Origin: Bryobacterales bacterium
GTDB taxonomy: Bacteria; Acidobacteriota; Terriglobia; Bryobacterales; Bryobacteraceae
Length of the DNA: 50,126 bases
NCBI GenBank assembly: GCA_009697455.1
Contig: SHUI01000003.1
Location: forward strand, 1-50,126
Direction: 5' to 3'
Each line of letters opens with the position of its first letter. Position 1 is the stretch's first letter. The notes under the pieces are model-generated. The model was not told the origin of the DNA. It ran no database searches and saw only the letters and a list, made by a program, of their open reading frames with translations. This document shows positions 8,787 to 17,286 of this stretch, piece after piece. A program made the position numbers and the translations under genes.

Positions 8787-11498
8787 ATGGCGAAGGCCTT
8801 TGCGTTTGGTCCACCCGATGACCCGCGGAAATACCGGCTTGTTGAGGGGGACGGGCTGTATCGCGACGGGCGCGATCTGAAGCTCCGACCAACCGCCCTG
8901 AAAGTTCTGGAGCGGTTGGTGCAATGCGCTCCGGGGAAGTTATCGAGCGCCGCGCTTGCGAATGCCATCAACGGCGAAACGTGGGTAGGCGACGCCGTGG
9001 GATTCACGTCGGAGTACATACGGCAGATCCGGGACGTTCTGGACCGGGCGGAACGGCAGAAAGCGATCAAGAACGACCGATCCATCGGCTACGCCTTCGC
9101 TTGGGATGTGCTGCAACCGGAGAAAGACCCCGACGCCTACCTTAAGGTTTTAGAAGAAAACACGCGAACGATCCGCATCACCGGCTTAACCACCAAACGC
9201 GCCGAGCCGTACTTCTTCGGAATCGACGAAATTTATATCCCGCTCAGCACGCTCGGGAGCCATGGGGCGGGAGCAGTGCGGGGCACCGAGCACGGGCGGC
9301 GCATCGCGCTGGAGCAGGCGGTTTCGCAGCGGAATGTAGTCATTATCGGCGATCCGGGCGCGGGAAAATCGACGTTCCTGCGGCGGGTGGCGTTCGAGTT
9401 GTGCCGCAGTCTTCGAAAATCGCGTCCGCCGGAGGCGGTTCCGTTTCTTGCGGCCGACGACCAGCGTTTCCCGATCCTAATCCGCGTCGCGGAGTTCGCC
9501 AAACTGCTGGCTGCGGTGCCATCCGCCGCAGACCGGCTTCCCAAGATGGAAGATTCGCCGGATTGGATCGCCTACTTCCTGGGAAAGCAGGGCGAGGAGT
9601 ATCGATGGGACGCGGACGAGGCTTTCTTCAAGAGCAAGCTCGATCACGAGCGTTGCCTGGTGATGATGGACGGCCTCGATGAAGCCCCGGAATCGACGTT
9701 ACGGGCGCGGATCGCACGGATATTCGAACGGGCCACTCAAACCTTCAAGAAGTGCGATTTCCTGGTGAGCACGCGCCCGCAAACGAACGTGGGGGAGGCC
9801 GTGCTCAAGGACTTTCATCAGGTCCGGATCATGGAGTTGGAGAGGCCTGAAATCAGAGCGTTCTTCGATCACTTCGCGCGGGCGTTGGCCCTGAACGATC
9901 TTGAAGCGAAGAAATTCAAAGAAGAGTTGGAGGACGCGCTCGACCGCCGGATGGAGATTCGAGAGATGGCCGGGAATGCCGTGATGCTGACGGCGCTCGC
10001 CGTCTTGCAGCATAACGATCAACGGCTGCCCGAGTACAGGGTGGACTTGTATGCATCGATCCTGGGCTGGCTGGCCGCGGCGCGGGAGAAAAAGAAGGGC
10101 CGCCCCCCGGCCAAAGAATGCCTGGAATACATGCGGAAGCTGGCACTCGCCATGCAGGACGCGCCTGGCAAGCGGATGGTACAGATCAACAAGCGGGTGG
10201 CCGCGGACCTTTTCGCGGGTGTGTTTGGTGGAACTTCGGACGAGGCGGAAGTTCAGATTGAAGGCGAGACGCAAGACAGCGGGATCATCGTTTCGGTGGG
10301 CGACGATCTGAAGTTCTGGCATTTGAGCTTCCAGGAGTATCTGGCGGCGCGGGAAATCGCGAGCTTTGGCGAGAAGAAGCAGATCGAAAGAGTCTTCGAG
10401 GACGGCAAGCTCTACCGAGGGGAATGGCGGGAAACGATGCGACTGCTGGGCGGAGTATTGCGCCAGCAGGGCGAGCCTAAGATCGAAGGGTTCTTTGAGG
10501 CGACATTGGAACGGCTCGGGAACCGCTCGAAGCTTGCGGATCAGGCGCGGTGCGTGGTGTTGCTGGGCGTGATGATGCGCGATCTGTCGCGTATGGGTTA
10601 TACACCGAAGACGCAGGACTATGAGCGGACGGTGAAGGCGGTGATGCGGATATTCGATGCCGAGGCGGAGGGGATCGAGATCGGGACGCGGATCGAAGCG
10701 GCCGACGCATTGGGGCAGGTGGGAGATCCGAGGCTGGAGGAAGACAACTGGGTAACGATACCCCCATGCACGTTCACCATGGGAGCGCAGAAGAAGAACA
10801 AGAACGGCAAGAACTACGATCCGGAAGCTTTCGACTTTGAGGAGCCTGTCCACGAGGTGAAACTGAGTGGATACCGGATCAGGCGGTTCCCGGTGACGGT
10901 GCAGGAGTACGAAGCCTTCATTGATGCGGGAGGTTACGCGACTCCGAAATATTGGGAGGCAGGATCTGTCGAATTCGCAAAACCCGAGAATTGGGAGCGG
11001 CAGAAACAGTATCCAAACCGTCCGGTAGTGGGGGTGAGTTGGTCCGAAGCGGCAGCGTATTGCCGCTGGGCCGGAGGGCGATTGCCAACGGGGGCGGAAT
11101 GGGAACGGGCGGCGCGAGGTCCGGAAGGCTGCCGGTATCCGTGGGGGAATGAACCGGCGCTCGATCCTTCGTATGCGAACTATGAAGGTGTAAGCCATCC
11201 GACGCCGGTGGGCTTGTATCCGAAGGGGAATACATCGGAAGGGCTGTGTGATATGTTGGGCAACGTTTGGGGATGGTGCGGAGACTGGTTTGGCCCGTAT
11301 GTGAAGGGAAGTCAGGAGAACCCACGAGGTCCGGAGGATGGGGAGACCAGAGTGTTGCGCGGGGGCTCCTGGGGCAACCCTCCGGAGTGGGTCCGCGTCT
11401 CGAACCGTAACGGGGGCGGGCCGGCGGCTCGGGATCACGCCGTGGGGTTTCGTTGTGCCGGGGAATTACGTTTAGCGTCTAGAGTTTTGAGTTTATGA
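8787..11498 (+). CDS. DGR target protein: winged-helix (OmpR/PhoB-like) - NACHT ATPase - FGE-sulfatase/C-type-lectin-fold variable domain
   Basis: N-terminal LKLRPTALKVLERLVQ...ALANAI...EYIRQIRDVLDR; Walker A VVIIGDPGAGKSTFLRR; Walker B CLVMMDGLDEAP; C-terminal TMGAQ...PVTVQEYEAF...VVGVSWSEAAAYCRWAGGRLPTGAEWERAARG...RVLRGGSW...VGFRCAG. Confidence 0.93.
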   Translation: MAKAFAFGPPDDPRKYRLVEGDGLYRDGRDLKLRPTALKVLERLVQCAPGKLSSAALANAINGETWVGDAVGFTSEYIRQIRDVLDRAERQKAIKNDRSIGYAFAWDVLQPEKDPDAYLKVLEENTRTIRITGLTTKRAEPYFFGIDEIYIPLSTLGSHGAGAVRGTEHGRRIALEQAVSQRNVVIIGDPGAGKSTFLRRVAFELCRSLRKSRPPEAVPFLAADDQRFPILIRVAEFAKLLAAVPSAADRLPKMEDSPDWIAYFLGKQGEEYRWDADEAFFKSKLDHERCLVMMDGLDEAPESTLRARIARIFERATQTFKKCDFLVSTRPQTNVGEAVLKDFHQVRIMELERPEIRAFFDHFARALALNDLEAKKFKEELEDALDRRMEIREMAGNAVMLTALAVLQHNDQRLPEYRVDLYASILGWLAAAREKKKGRPPAKECLEYMRKLALAMQDAPGKRMVQINKRVAADLFAGVFGGTSDEAEVQIEGETQDSGIIVSVGDDLKFWHLSFQEYLAAREIASFGEKKQIERVFEDGKLYRGEWRETMRLLGGVLRQQGEPKIEGFFEATLERLGNRSKLADQARCVVLLGVMMRDLSRMGYTPKTQDYERTVKAVMRIFDAEAEGIEIGTRIEAADALGQVGDPRLEEDNWVTIPPCTFTMGAQKKNKNGKNYDPEAFDFEEPVHEVKLSGYRIRRFPVTVQEYEAFIDAGGYATPKYWEAGSVEFAKPENWERQKQYPNRPVVGVSWSEAAAYCRWAGGRLPTGAEWERAARGPEGCRYPWGNEPALDPSYANYEGVSHPTPVGLYPKGNTSEGLCDMLGNVWGWCGDWFGPYVKGSQENPRGPEDGETRVLRGGSWGNPPEWVRVSNRNGGGPAARDHAVGFRCAGELRLASRVLSL
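11356..11462 (+). repeat. DGR variable repeat (VR) at 3' end of target gene
   Basis: 107-bp gapless alignment to TR at 12931-13037; 21 mismatches, 19 at TR adenines. Confidence 0.95.
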
Positions 11499-11527
11499 GG
11501 GGGGGCAGGAGGGACCCTTCCCCCCCC
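11499..11527 (+). other. G7/C7 inverted repeat (hairpin) immediately after target stop codon
   Basis: ggggggg-caggagggaccctt-ccccccc directly after TGA at 11496-11498. Confidence 0.6.
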
Positions 11528-11538
11528 GGGGAAAAATT

Positions 11539-11877
11539 TTGAAGCCTTCGACAGAGCCGGCGGTAGTGGTGCAGAAAGCCTATGATTGGGCGCTCTGGAT
11601 TGTTCCGAAGGTGGAGAAGTTTCCGAAGTCCTACCGGTTCTCGATCAGGCAGAGTCTGGTGACGTCGTCAATCGAACTGCTGATGAATCTGGTGGACGCG
11701 ACCTATCAGGTGCGCAATGCGGGATCGCTCATCCGGTACCTGATGCGCCTCGCGAAGGATCTGCGCGTGATCAATCTGGACGGCCATGAATTCGCCGCGA
11801 AGGCGATGGACGAAGTGGGACGGATGGTGGGAGGCTGGCTGAAAAGCACGCGGCAGAGTCATGAAGCGGGTCGGTAA
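11539..11877 (+). CDS. avd: DGR accessory protein Avd-like four-helix bundle protein (TTG start)
   Basis: VVVQKAYDWALWIVPKVEKFPKSYRFSIRQSLVTSSIELLMNLVDA...MVGGWLKS is Avd/four-helix-bundle-like; lies between VR and RT. Confidence 0.88.
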   Translation: MKPSTEPAVVVQKAYDWALWIVPKVEKFPKSYRFSIRQSLVTSSIELLMNLVDATYQVRNAGSLIRYLMRLAKDLRVINLDGHEFAAKAMDEVGRMVGGWLKSTRQSHEAGR

Positions 11878-11959
11878 TCTGTGGAGCCAGGTGACCTGTT
11901 GGGAGAATCTGATCGAAGCCGCGCGTGCGGCGGCACGCGGGTAGCGCAAGAGGCCGGAC

Positions 11960-12985
11960 GTGGCCCGCTTTCTGCACGAACTCGAGCCGAATTTGTGCAG
12001 GCTTCAAAGGGAACTCGAGGAAGGAAGCTATCGCCCTGGTGGGTATCTCACGTTCTGGATAAACGATCCGAAGCCGCGGCAGATTTCGGCCGTGCCATTC
12101 CGGGACCGGGTGGTTCATCACGCGCTGGTCCGCGTGCTCGAACCCGTCTTCGAGCCCCGGATCACAGCGCACTCCTTCGCGTCGCGCAAGGGATTCGGAC
12201 AGCATAAGGCACTGAATCTGGCGCGGGAGGCGTGCCAGCGGTACCGCTACGTACTCAAGTGCGACGTCCGGAAATATTTCCCGTCGATCGATCACGCCAT
12301 TCTGAAAGACCTGATCGCGCGCGCCGTCAAGTGCCCCAGGACGCTCGAGCTTGCGGCGCGGATCATCGACGGGTCGAACGAACAGGAGGATGTCATCGAT
12401 TACTTTCCGGGGGACACGTTGTTCACGCCGTTCGAGAGGAGGCGGGGAATCCCGATCGGAAATCAGACCTCGCAGTTCTTCGCGAACGTTTATCTGAATC
12501 CACTTGACCACTTCGCGATGCGGGAGTTGCGGCCGGGCTTGTACCTCAGATACGTGGACGATTTCGTTTTGTTCGGCGACGACAAGAAGGAATTGAGATC
12601 CATGGCGAAACGGATTCGGGAGTTCCTTCAGAGCCCGCGTCTGAGTCCGCACGACCGCAAGTTCCGCGTCTACCGCTGCGGCGAGGGACTGACTTTTCTC
12701 GGCTGGCGGCTTCTGCCGGAACGGGCGCGGCTGGCGCGGCCCAACGTGCTCCGGATGAGACGGCGGCTCAGGAAAATGGAGGCGCTGTACCATGCGGGAC
12801 GGATGCGGTTTGCGGAAGTAAATAGCCGGGTACAGGCCTGGCTGGGCCACGCCGCTTTCGGGAACACATGGCGGCTTCGACAAAACCTCTTCGCGCGGTT
12901 TATCCCGAGAGCGGGGGAACACGGCCGAAATGCGCGGGGGCTCCTGGAACAACAATCCAGAGAGGGTCCGCGTCTCGAACCGTAA
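11960..12985 (+). CDS. DGR-type reverse transcriptase (open part; homologous N-terminus begins upstream at 11861 but is interrupted by TAG at 11942-11944)
   Basis: [13 protein letters not shown] catalytic motif; [17 protein letters not shown] (GxxxSQ DGR-RT motif); [30 protein letters not shown]. Confidence 0.95.
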   Translation: MARFLHELEPNLCRLQRELEEGSYRPGGYLTFWINDPKPRQISAVPFRDRVVHHALVRVLEPVFEPRITAHSFASRKGFGQHKALNLAREACQRYRYVLKCDVRKYFPSIDHAILKDLIARAVKCPRTLELAARIIDGSNEQEDVIDYFPGDTLFTPFERRRGIPIGNQTSQFFANVYLNPLDHFAMRELRPGLYLRYVDDFVLFGDDKKELRSMAKRIREFLQSPRLSPHDRKFRVYRCGEGLTFLGWRLLPERARLARPNVLRMRRRLRKMEALYHAGRMRFAEVNSRVQAWLGHAAFGNTWRLRQNLFARFIPRAGEHGRNARGLLEQQSREGPRLEP

Positions 12986-13037
12986 CAGGAACGAGCCAGC
13001 GAAACGGAATGACAACACAGGGTTTCGTTGTGCCGGG
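12931..13037 (+). repeat. DGR template repeat (TR)
   Basis: tgcgcgggggctcctggaacaacaatccagagagggtccgcgtctcgaaccgtaacagg...tttcgttgtgccggg; adenine-rich counterpart of VR; overlaps RT 3' end. Confidence 0.95.
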
Positions 13038-13609
13038 TATGCGGAGCGCGGCCTCCGTAGTTCAGGGGGCCATGGGCGGGAACCGGAATCATCCACGGAG
13101 GTTCCGGGCGGGCCAACTCCGTTTCCGGGCCGTTAGTCCCGACGCCAGCGTCAACGGCGTCAAACAGCAAGCAGCCCGGGCTTTCCGGTAGCTCGCATGA
13201 GCGAACGTCAGCCCCGGGGCTGAGCCCTTTGAAATCAGGCGCCGCGTTCGCCGCGGGGATACACCCGGCCTGGACAACCTGACACGTGCGATCGCGACCT
13301 ATGCCGGGGACAGGATGCGGTCATGATGGGCGGCTCGCTCGACCTTCATGTCGTGATCGGCCGGACCTCGGCTTGGCCGGTCCTTGGTTCTACTCTCAAT
13401 GCTATGTGCAGGTTCTTCAACTGCTGAAACACAGAAAGCCAAGGTTCGTTGGATGGAGGCCTCTTCGCGGGCGTCCGGGCAGCCGCGCCGATGACATCCG
13501 GGCGGACCGAGGTGCAGGACGCAACGAAATCGCCGGATCAAATTAGTCCTACGCGCCTGTGCCGACTGCCGCCACTCCTGATATCGTAATACTGAGTAAA
13601 GGACACAAG

Positions 13610-14983
13610 ATGAACCGTAGAGATTTCCTGAAGAATACTGCCGGAGCCGTCTTGGCGGGACTCGGGCTCCCGGGCGCCGCACGAGCCGCGGGTACGCCGA
13701 ACTTCGTTATCATCTTCCTCGACGATTCCGGTTGGGGCGACTTCAAGCCGTTCGGGCATCCGAACTATCCCACTCCCAACGTGGAGCGGCTGGCGAGCGA
13801 GGGATGCCGTTTTAATAATTTTTACGTTCCGCAAGCGGTCTGCTCGGCATCCCGGTCGGCGCTGCTCAGCGGGTGCTATCCAGGCCGCACGAAGGTCTTT
13901 GGCGCGCATGGGCCGGGGGCCCGCGGGCTCGACCCGAGCTTCGCCACCTTGGGGGAGGTGCTCAAGCAGAAGGGTTACCGCACGGCGGTGTTCGGGAAGT
14001 GGCACATCGGCGACCAGCCGGATACGCGCCCGCCCGCGCGCGGTTTCGACGAATCCTGCGGCCTGATGTATTCGAACGACATGTGGGAATTCCATCCTGA
14101 GAATCCGGAGAACTATAAAACGCCGCTGCGGTTTTGGGACAACGGGAAGGTCACGGTGGAACGCGTGACACCGGAGCATCAGCCCATGCTGACTACCTGG
14201 TACACCGAGCATGCGGTGGACTTCATCAATCGAAACAAAGCGAATCCGTTTCTCCTCTACGTGCCGCATTCGATGCCGCACGTGCCCCTGTTCCGCAGCG
14301 AAAAGTTCAAGGGCAAATCCGGCTCAGGCGTTTATGGCGATGTGATGATGGAGATCGACTGGTCCGTAGGTGAAATCCTCAAGGCACTTCAGCAAAACGG
14401 CCTCGACGACAACACCCTTGTCATCATGACTTCCGACAACGGGCCGTGGACCTCTTACGGCAACTTCGCCGGCACGACGCCCTTCCGGGAAGCCAAAGGC
14501 ACCGGCTTCGACGGCGGCACGCGCAGCGCCTGCATCATGCGCTACCCCGGCAAGGTGAAGAGCGGCTCCGCTTCGACCAAAGCACTATGCACGATCGATT
14601 TGTTGCCAACACTTGCCCATCTGGCCGGCGCGCCGCTACCGAAGAATCCCATCGATGGCCTGAATGTGTGGGACCTGATCATGGATAAACCCGGGGCTGT
14701 GAATCCGCACGACTTTTACGCCTTCTGTACCGGCCAGAATTTCGAAGCGGTCATGACGGCCGACGGCCATTGGAAACTGCACGTGCCGCACACCTTCCGA
14801 ACGCTTACGGAGTCCGGCAACAACGGCAAGCCCGGCAAATTCCGCCAGGCAACGATCGAGCTTTCGTTGTTCGACATGGAGAAGGATCCTTTCGAGACCA
14901 TCAACGTGGCCGAAAAGTTTCCCGAGGTCGCCTCGCGTCTCAAAATGTTCGCCGAACAGCACCGCAAGCAGTTCTTTAATTGA
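13610..14983 (+). CDS. Sulfatase (arylsulfatase family), Tat-exported
   Basis: MNRRDFLKNTAGAVLAGLG Tat signal; FLDDSGWGDF; AVCSASRSALLSGCYPGR cysteine-type sulfatase signature; VIMTSDNGPW. Confidence 0.93.
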   Translation: MNRRDFLKNTAGAVLAGLGLPGAARAAGTPNFVIIFLDDSGWGDFKPFGHPNYPTPNVERLASEGCRFNNFYVPQAVCSASRSALLSGCYPGRTKVFGAHGPGARGLDPSFATLGEVLKQKGYRTAVFGKWHIGDQPDTRPPARGFDESCGLMYSNDMWEFHPENPENYKTPLRFWDNGKVTVERVTPEHQPMLTTWYTEHAVDFINRNKANPFLLYVPHSMPHVPLFRSEKFKGKSGSGVYGDVMMEIDWSVGEILKALQQNGLDDNTLVIMTSDNGPWTSYGNFAGTTPFREAKGTGFDGGTRSACIMRYPGKVKSGSASTKALCTIDLLPTLAHLAGAPLPKNPIDGLNVWDLIMDKPGAVNPHDFYAFCTGQNFEAVMTADGHWKLHVPHTFRTLTESGNNGKPGKFRQATIELSLFDMEKDPFETINVAEKFPEVASRLKMFAEQHRKQFFN

Positions 14984-15303
14984 CGCTGGGGGCCGGGCGA
15001 AAGGCGCGCGCCGTCAAAAAGCGTGGAAACTCATGGAACGCGCGTGGTTCGACGCGCCCGAGAGGTTTCTCCGAGCCGCGCGCGTCGAGTTGGACCAGCA
15101 ACCTCCTCGCGGTGTCCGCGGCCGCGCCGATGACTCGAGAGAGCGTGGAGAGCTTTCGCCAATCCTTCATTGCGAGCATCTGCCGGAGGAGATTAGTTCT
15201 CGCCTCGTCCAGAGCCCGGGTCTTGCGATTCTGTAGCGAGTTGCCCCACAATCGTGAGGAATCCTCCGACGACGGCACCGATAACGCCGATCCACACAGA
15301 CAT
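14976..15303 (-). pseudogene. Small membrane-anchored protein, apparently frameshifted
   Basis: ATG at 15303 gives TM segment MSVWIGVIGAVVGGFLTIVGQLAT; the continuation LDEARTNLLRQMLAMKDWRKLSTLSRVIGAAADTARRLLVQLDARGSEKP is in another frame. Confidence 0.5.
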
Positions 15304-15571
15304 CCGCTTACCGAACCATATGATGAATCAACAGCTTACCGACATCCCTTCCGAATGAGGTTCCCCAGTTTCCCGCAATGTCGCGGTTGGGGAGCCGAAA
15401 TCATTTCCGTTCGGCTGATTCGGCTCCCCGGTGGTTGACTGGGGAGATGCCGTGCAACCATAACATTTCAAATGGGTTGCGTCCCTTCCAATCGCTCTGC
15501 CTCAAAAGAGCAAAGGAGCTTCGAGCCCGAGACGGTTCCGGCCTCCTGGGTGCAGTTCTCTATTCATCGTG

Positions 15572-16111
15572 GTGGCGGGCAAGACCTCGCGGCTGGTGGA
15601 GCAACTACAGCAAGCGACATGGAAGCCGTCGGCGAAGACCGACGCCAATGGCGAGTGCGAATTCCGCTACCAGCCGAACGGATGGGACCAGGCGTTCCGC
15701 TTCGTGGCGCTGCGCTAGGAGAAGAAAGCGGACGAAGTGGAGGAGGGGGAGGCCGAGCAGTATCAATTGTTCGAGACCAGCCGGTATACCTACCGGGTCT
15801 TCGACGCGGGCCTGGCCGCACATCCCTCCAAGCGGTTCGACGTCAACGGCAATCACTTTCAGTTGGCGATGCTGGCCTACAACCTGAACTGCCGGCTCAT
15901 GCTGTTCAACCGGGAGGCTGGTGCGGATACCAACACGCTGCGGCACAAGACGCTGGCGACGGCGCGGTTCCTGTTCGTGGCGGCGAAAATCTGGCGTCAC
16001 GCGGGCAGGACCGGGGTGAGCTACAGCAACCACTACGAAGAGCGCGTCGTATTCCAGCAACTGATGGAACGGCTACGAGCGATTGCGATGCGTGAGGACT
16101 ATCGTGCATAA
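15572..16111 (+). pseudogene. IS1380-like transposase remnant with in-frame stop
   Basis: VVAGKTSRLVEQLQQATWKPSAKTDANGECEFRYQPNGWDQAFRFVALR*EKK...RFDVNGNHFQLAMLAYNLNCRLMLFNRE...LATARFLFVAAKIWRHAGRTGVSYSNHYEE; TAG between 15710 and 15720. Confidence 0.8.
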
Positions 16112-16537
16112 ATTTCTATGCACGACTCGGAACTGGAAGCAGCAAAACGACATAGACGGAAGAAGTTGCTGAAAGGCAAAAACGGGAGTCCAGGGAAATG
16201 GCGAGACGGAGCCGTTCGTTGAATTACTAAGGGATGGTCAGAGCAGCTTCCGTTCTCAGCCGTGCCACCGCTCACGCCACCGGTGCGCCAGTTCTCGTTT
16301 CCATGCATAATCCAGGTAACAGCAGGGCGAGTCGAGGGCCATTTATCGGAAAGATAGACGCGTCCGAGACGGCGACACTGCACGTTTCGTCGAGCGGCGG
16401 GAGAATTTCCTTACCTTAACCACGAGGCCGCGCTCAGGATTCGGAACGTCACCCTCGATCGCCTCACATTTCGTGGAGCTACGAACGCCGGTCTTTAGTA
16501 TCGAGGTTTTCCACCGTGTTAAGCGCGCCAAACAGAT

Positions 16538-16566
16538 AAAGGGCGCGAGCCGAGGCTCGTGCCCTT
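16538..16566 (-). terminator. Intrinsic-terminator-like hairpin downstream of dksA/traR-like gene
   Basis: aagggc-g-cgagcc-ga-ggctcg-t-gccctt inverted repeat. Confidence 0.6.
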
Positions 16567-16593
16567 CGTCTGTTGTTGCCCCGGTGAAATCCC

Positions 16594-16977
16594 TTAGGCT
16601 GCTACCGGCTCTTCGAACAGCTCGGAAGGTTCGAACTCGTGGCGGTCAGCCGCTTCCTGGCAGCGGATACAGAAGCGAGTCCAAGGCACCGCGGCAAGGC
16701 GCTTCGGACTGATATCCTCGTCACAGTGCATGCAACTGCCATAACTTCCCTCGGCCATCCGGCTTAGGGCGACACGCACGTTGCGCAGCAGATTCGACTC
16801 GCGGTCCAGGTTGCGGATTGCGAGCTCCCGCTCGCCAGCCAGTTGTACTTCGTCCAATGCGTCGGCGGTCTTTTCGATCGCAATCCCTTCGCGGTTGCGC
16901 AGTCCATCGGCCAGATCGGCTTTCCTGGCTTCCAGCAAATTCCTATAATGATTCAATTCGGTTTTGGTCATGGCCAT
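16594..16977 (-). CDS. DksA/TraR-family zinc-finger protein
   Basis: LRNVRVALSRMAEGSYGSCMHCDEDISPKRLAAVPWTRFCIRCQE C4 zinc finger. Confidence 0.93.
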   Translation of the reverse strand: MAMTKTELNHYRNLLEARKADLADGLRNREGIAIEKTADALDEVQLAGERELAIRNLDRESNLLRNVRVALSRMAEGSYGSCMHCDEDISPKRLAAVPWTRFCIRCQEAADRHEFEPSELFEEPVAA

Positions 16978-17286
16978 TCACTCCTTACTTCAACGCGGTG
17001 TCGCGTAATAAAGCTCAGTTGTTCTTTCTGCTCCTTTTCTTTTCGTTCTCTTCCGTCTCTACTTGATAATAGACGAGAAGTGCTGCCGAATGTTTCAAAA
17101 AATCTTAGTACCGGAGGCTCAGGACTTCCCATTACTCTTTCCGCCCCGCGGTACTGGTTTCCGCTCTCACTTACAGCCCACCCAAGACAGCTACCTTTTC
17201 ATAGCAATTTTGGGGCCGTTTTGTCAAGCCCTAATTCCCCTTGAGAGTTCCACTTCCGGGCCACTGCACAATTTGAATTATCGGCA

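Noticed and set aside
12868-13191. Small + strand ORFs over the TR (including [37 protein letters not shown]) as separate genes
   Set aside because: These are translations of the DGR template repeat; TR is a non-coding template and the frame merely mirrors the target.
10760-14983. The FGE-like domain of the DGR target as the maturase of the neighbouring Cys-type sulfatase (13610-14983)
   Set aside because: Catalytic FGE has conserved cysteines after the GGS motif (GGSYxCxxSYCxRYR-like). The target has GGSWGNPPEWVRVSNRN and is hypermutated there, so it is better read as a non-catalytic lectin-fold binding domain; adjacency looks coincidental.
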